A DNA stretch of 6,079 nucleotides from Dehalococcoidia bacterium (GTDB lineage: Bacteria > Chloroflexota > Dehalococcoidia > UBA2247): assembly GCA_021159955.1 (NCBI GenBank), contig JAGHDJ010000063.1, positions 1 through 6,079 of the forward strand, in the 5' to 3' direction. Shown here in pieces: positions 5,988 through 6,079 of this stretch (position 1 is its first letter; the number at the start of each line of letters is the position of its first letter). A program made the translations under genes and the position numbers. The notes beneath the pieces are model-generated. The model did no database searches and had not been told where the DNA came from. It saw nothing but the letters and a program-made list of their open reading frames with translations.

Positions 5988-6079
5988 TACTGCCAGACGC
6001 TGCTCGTCAGACACACATCACTGGTGTGTCTGACGAGCAGCGTCTGGCAGTATCAGTCCGGATTGAGTCCGGCGCTGGC
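5961..6079. repeat. Perfect terminal inverted repeat, 56-base arms with 7-base loop, running to the window end
   Basis: Bases 5961-6016 are the exact reverse complement of 6024-6079, with ATCACTG (6017-6023) as the loop. The arm may extend past the window, since the match is still perfect at the last base. The left arm includes the last nine codons of the thymidylate synthase gene (eight residues and the stop), so the right arm is an antisense copy of coding sequence. There is no T run of the kind an intrinsic terminator has. It most likely marks a fold-back at a contig end. Inside each arm a smaller hairpin (CCGGA at 5968-5972 with TCCGG at 5978-5982) and a direct repeat CCGGACT (5968-5974 and 5979-5985) can also be seen. 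Confidence 0.97.

Noticed and set aside
5988..6079. Intrinsic terminator after the thymidylate synthase gene
   Set aside because: A hairpin is present, but there is no T run, and the stem continues perfectly into coding sequence and to the window end, which fits a fold-back better.

Overview
This window carries six tightly packed genes, all on the + strand, of roughly balanced base composition, plus one short gene at the left edge. It reads as an ordinary bacterial housekeeping segment. From memory, the N-terminus of the MiaB protein and the lipobox-then-anchor layout of YajC resemble proteins of Dehalococcoidia (Chloroflexota). The short archaeal-type thymidylate synthase would also fit an anaerobe of that kind. 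This assignment is an inference from recalled family features, not a search result.

Left part (1-543): a small, very basic protein of unknown function, possibly the end of a longer gene cut by the window edge. It is followed by about 260-280 bases without a gene, which contain a good extended -10 promoter for the next gene. Middle part (565-2280): miaB, which methylthiolates A37 of tRNA, then yajC, the small membrane partner of the Sec translocon. An intergenic stretch follows (2281-2435) with a perfect 8-bp dyad, a TATAAT box, and a leader that can fold so as to mask the next ribosome binding site.

Right part (2436-5987): an apparent operon nadB - trmO-like - nadC - thymidylate synthase, with gaps of 9, 41 and 22 bases. 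NadB makes iminoaspartate and NadC turns quinolinate into nicotinate mononucleotide. The step between them (NadA, quinolinate synthase) is not in the window. The trmO-like gene gives the window a second enzyme acting on tRNA position 37, and the last gene makes dTMP.

The window ends in a perfect inverted repeat with 56-base arms and a 7-base loop (5961-6079). It runs to the last base and includes the final codons of the thymidylate synthase gene. It looks most like an assembly or amplification fold-back at a contig end. I saw no mobile element, CRISPR array, tRNA or rRNA, and no convincing novel multi-gene system. The most useful leads are the nadB leader, the short thymidylate synthase, the lipoprotein-like YajC and the terminal palindrome.
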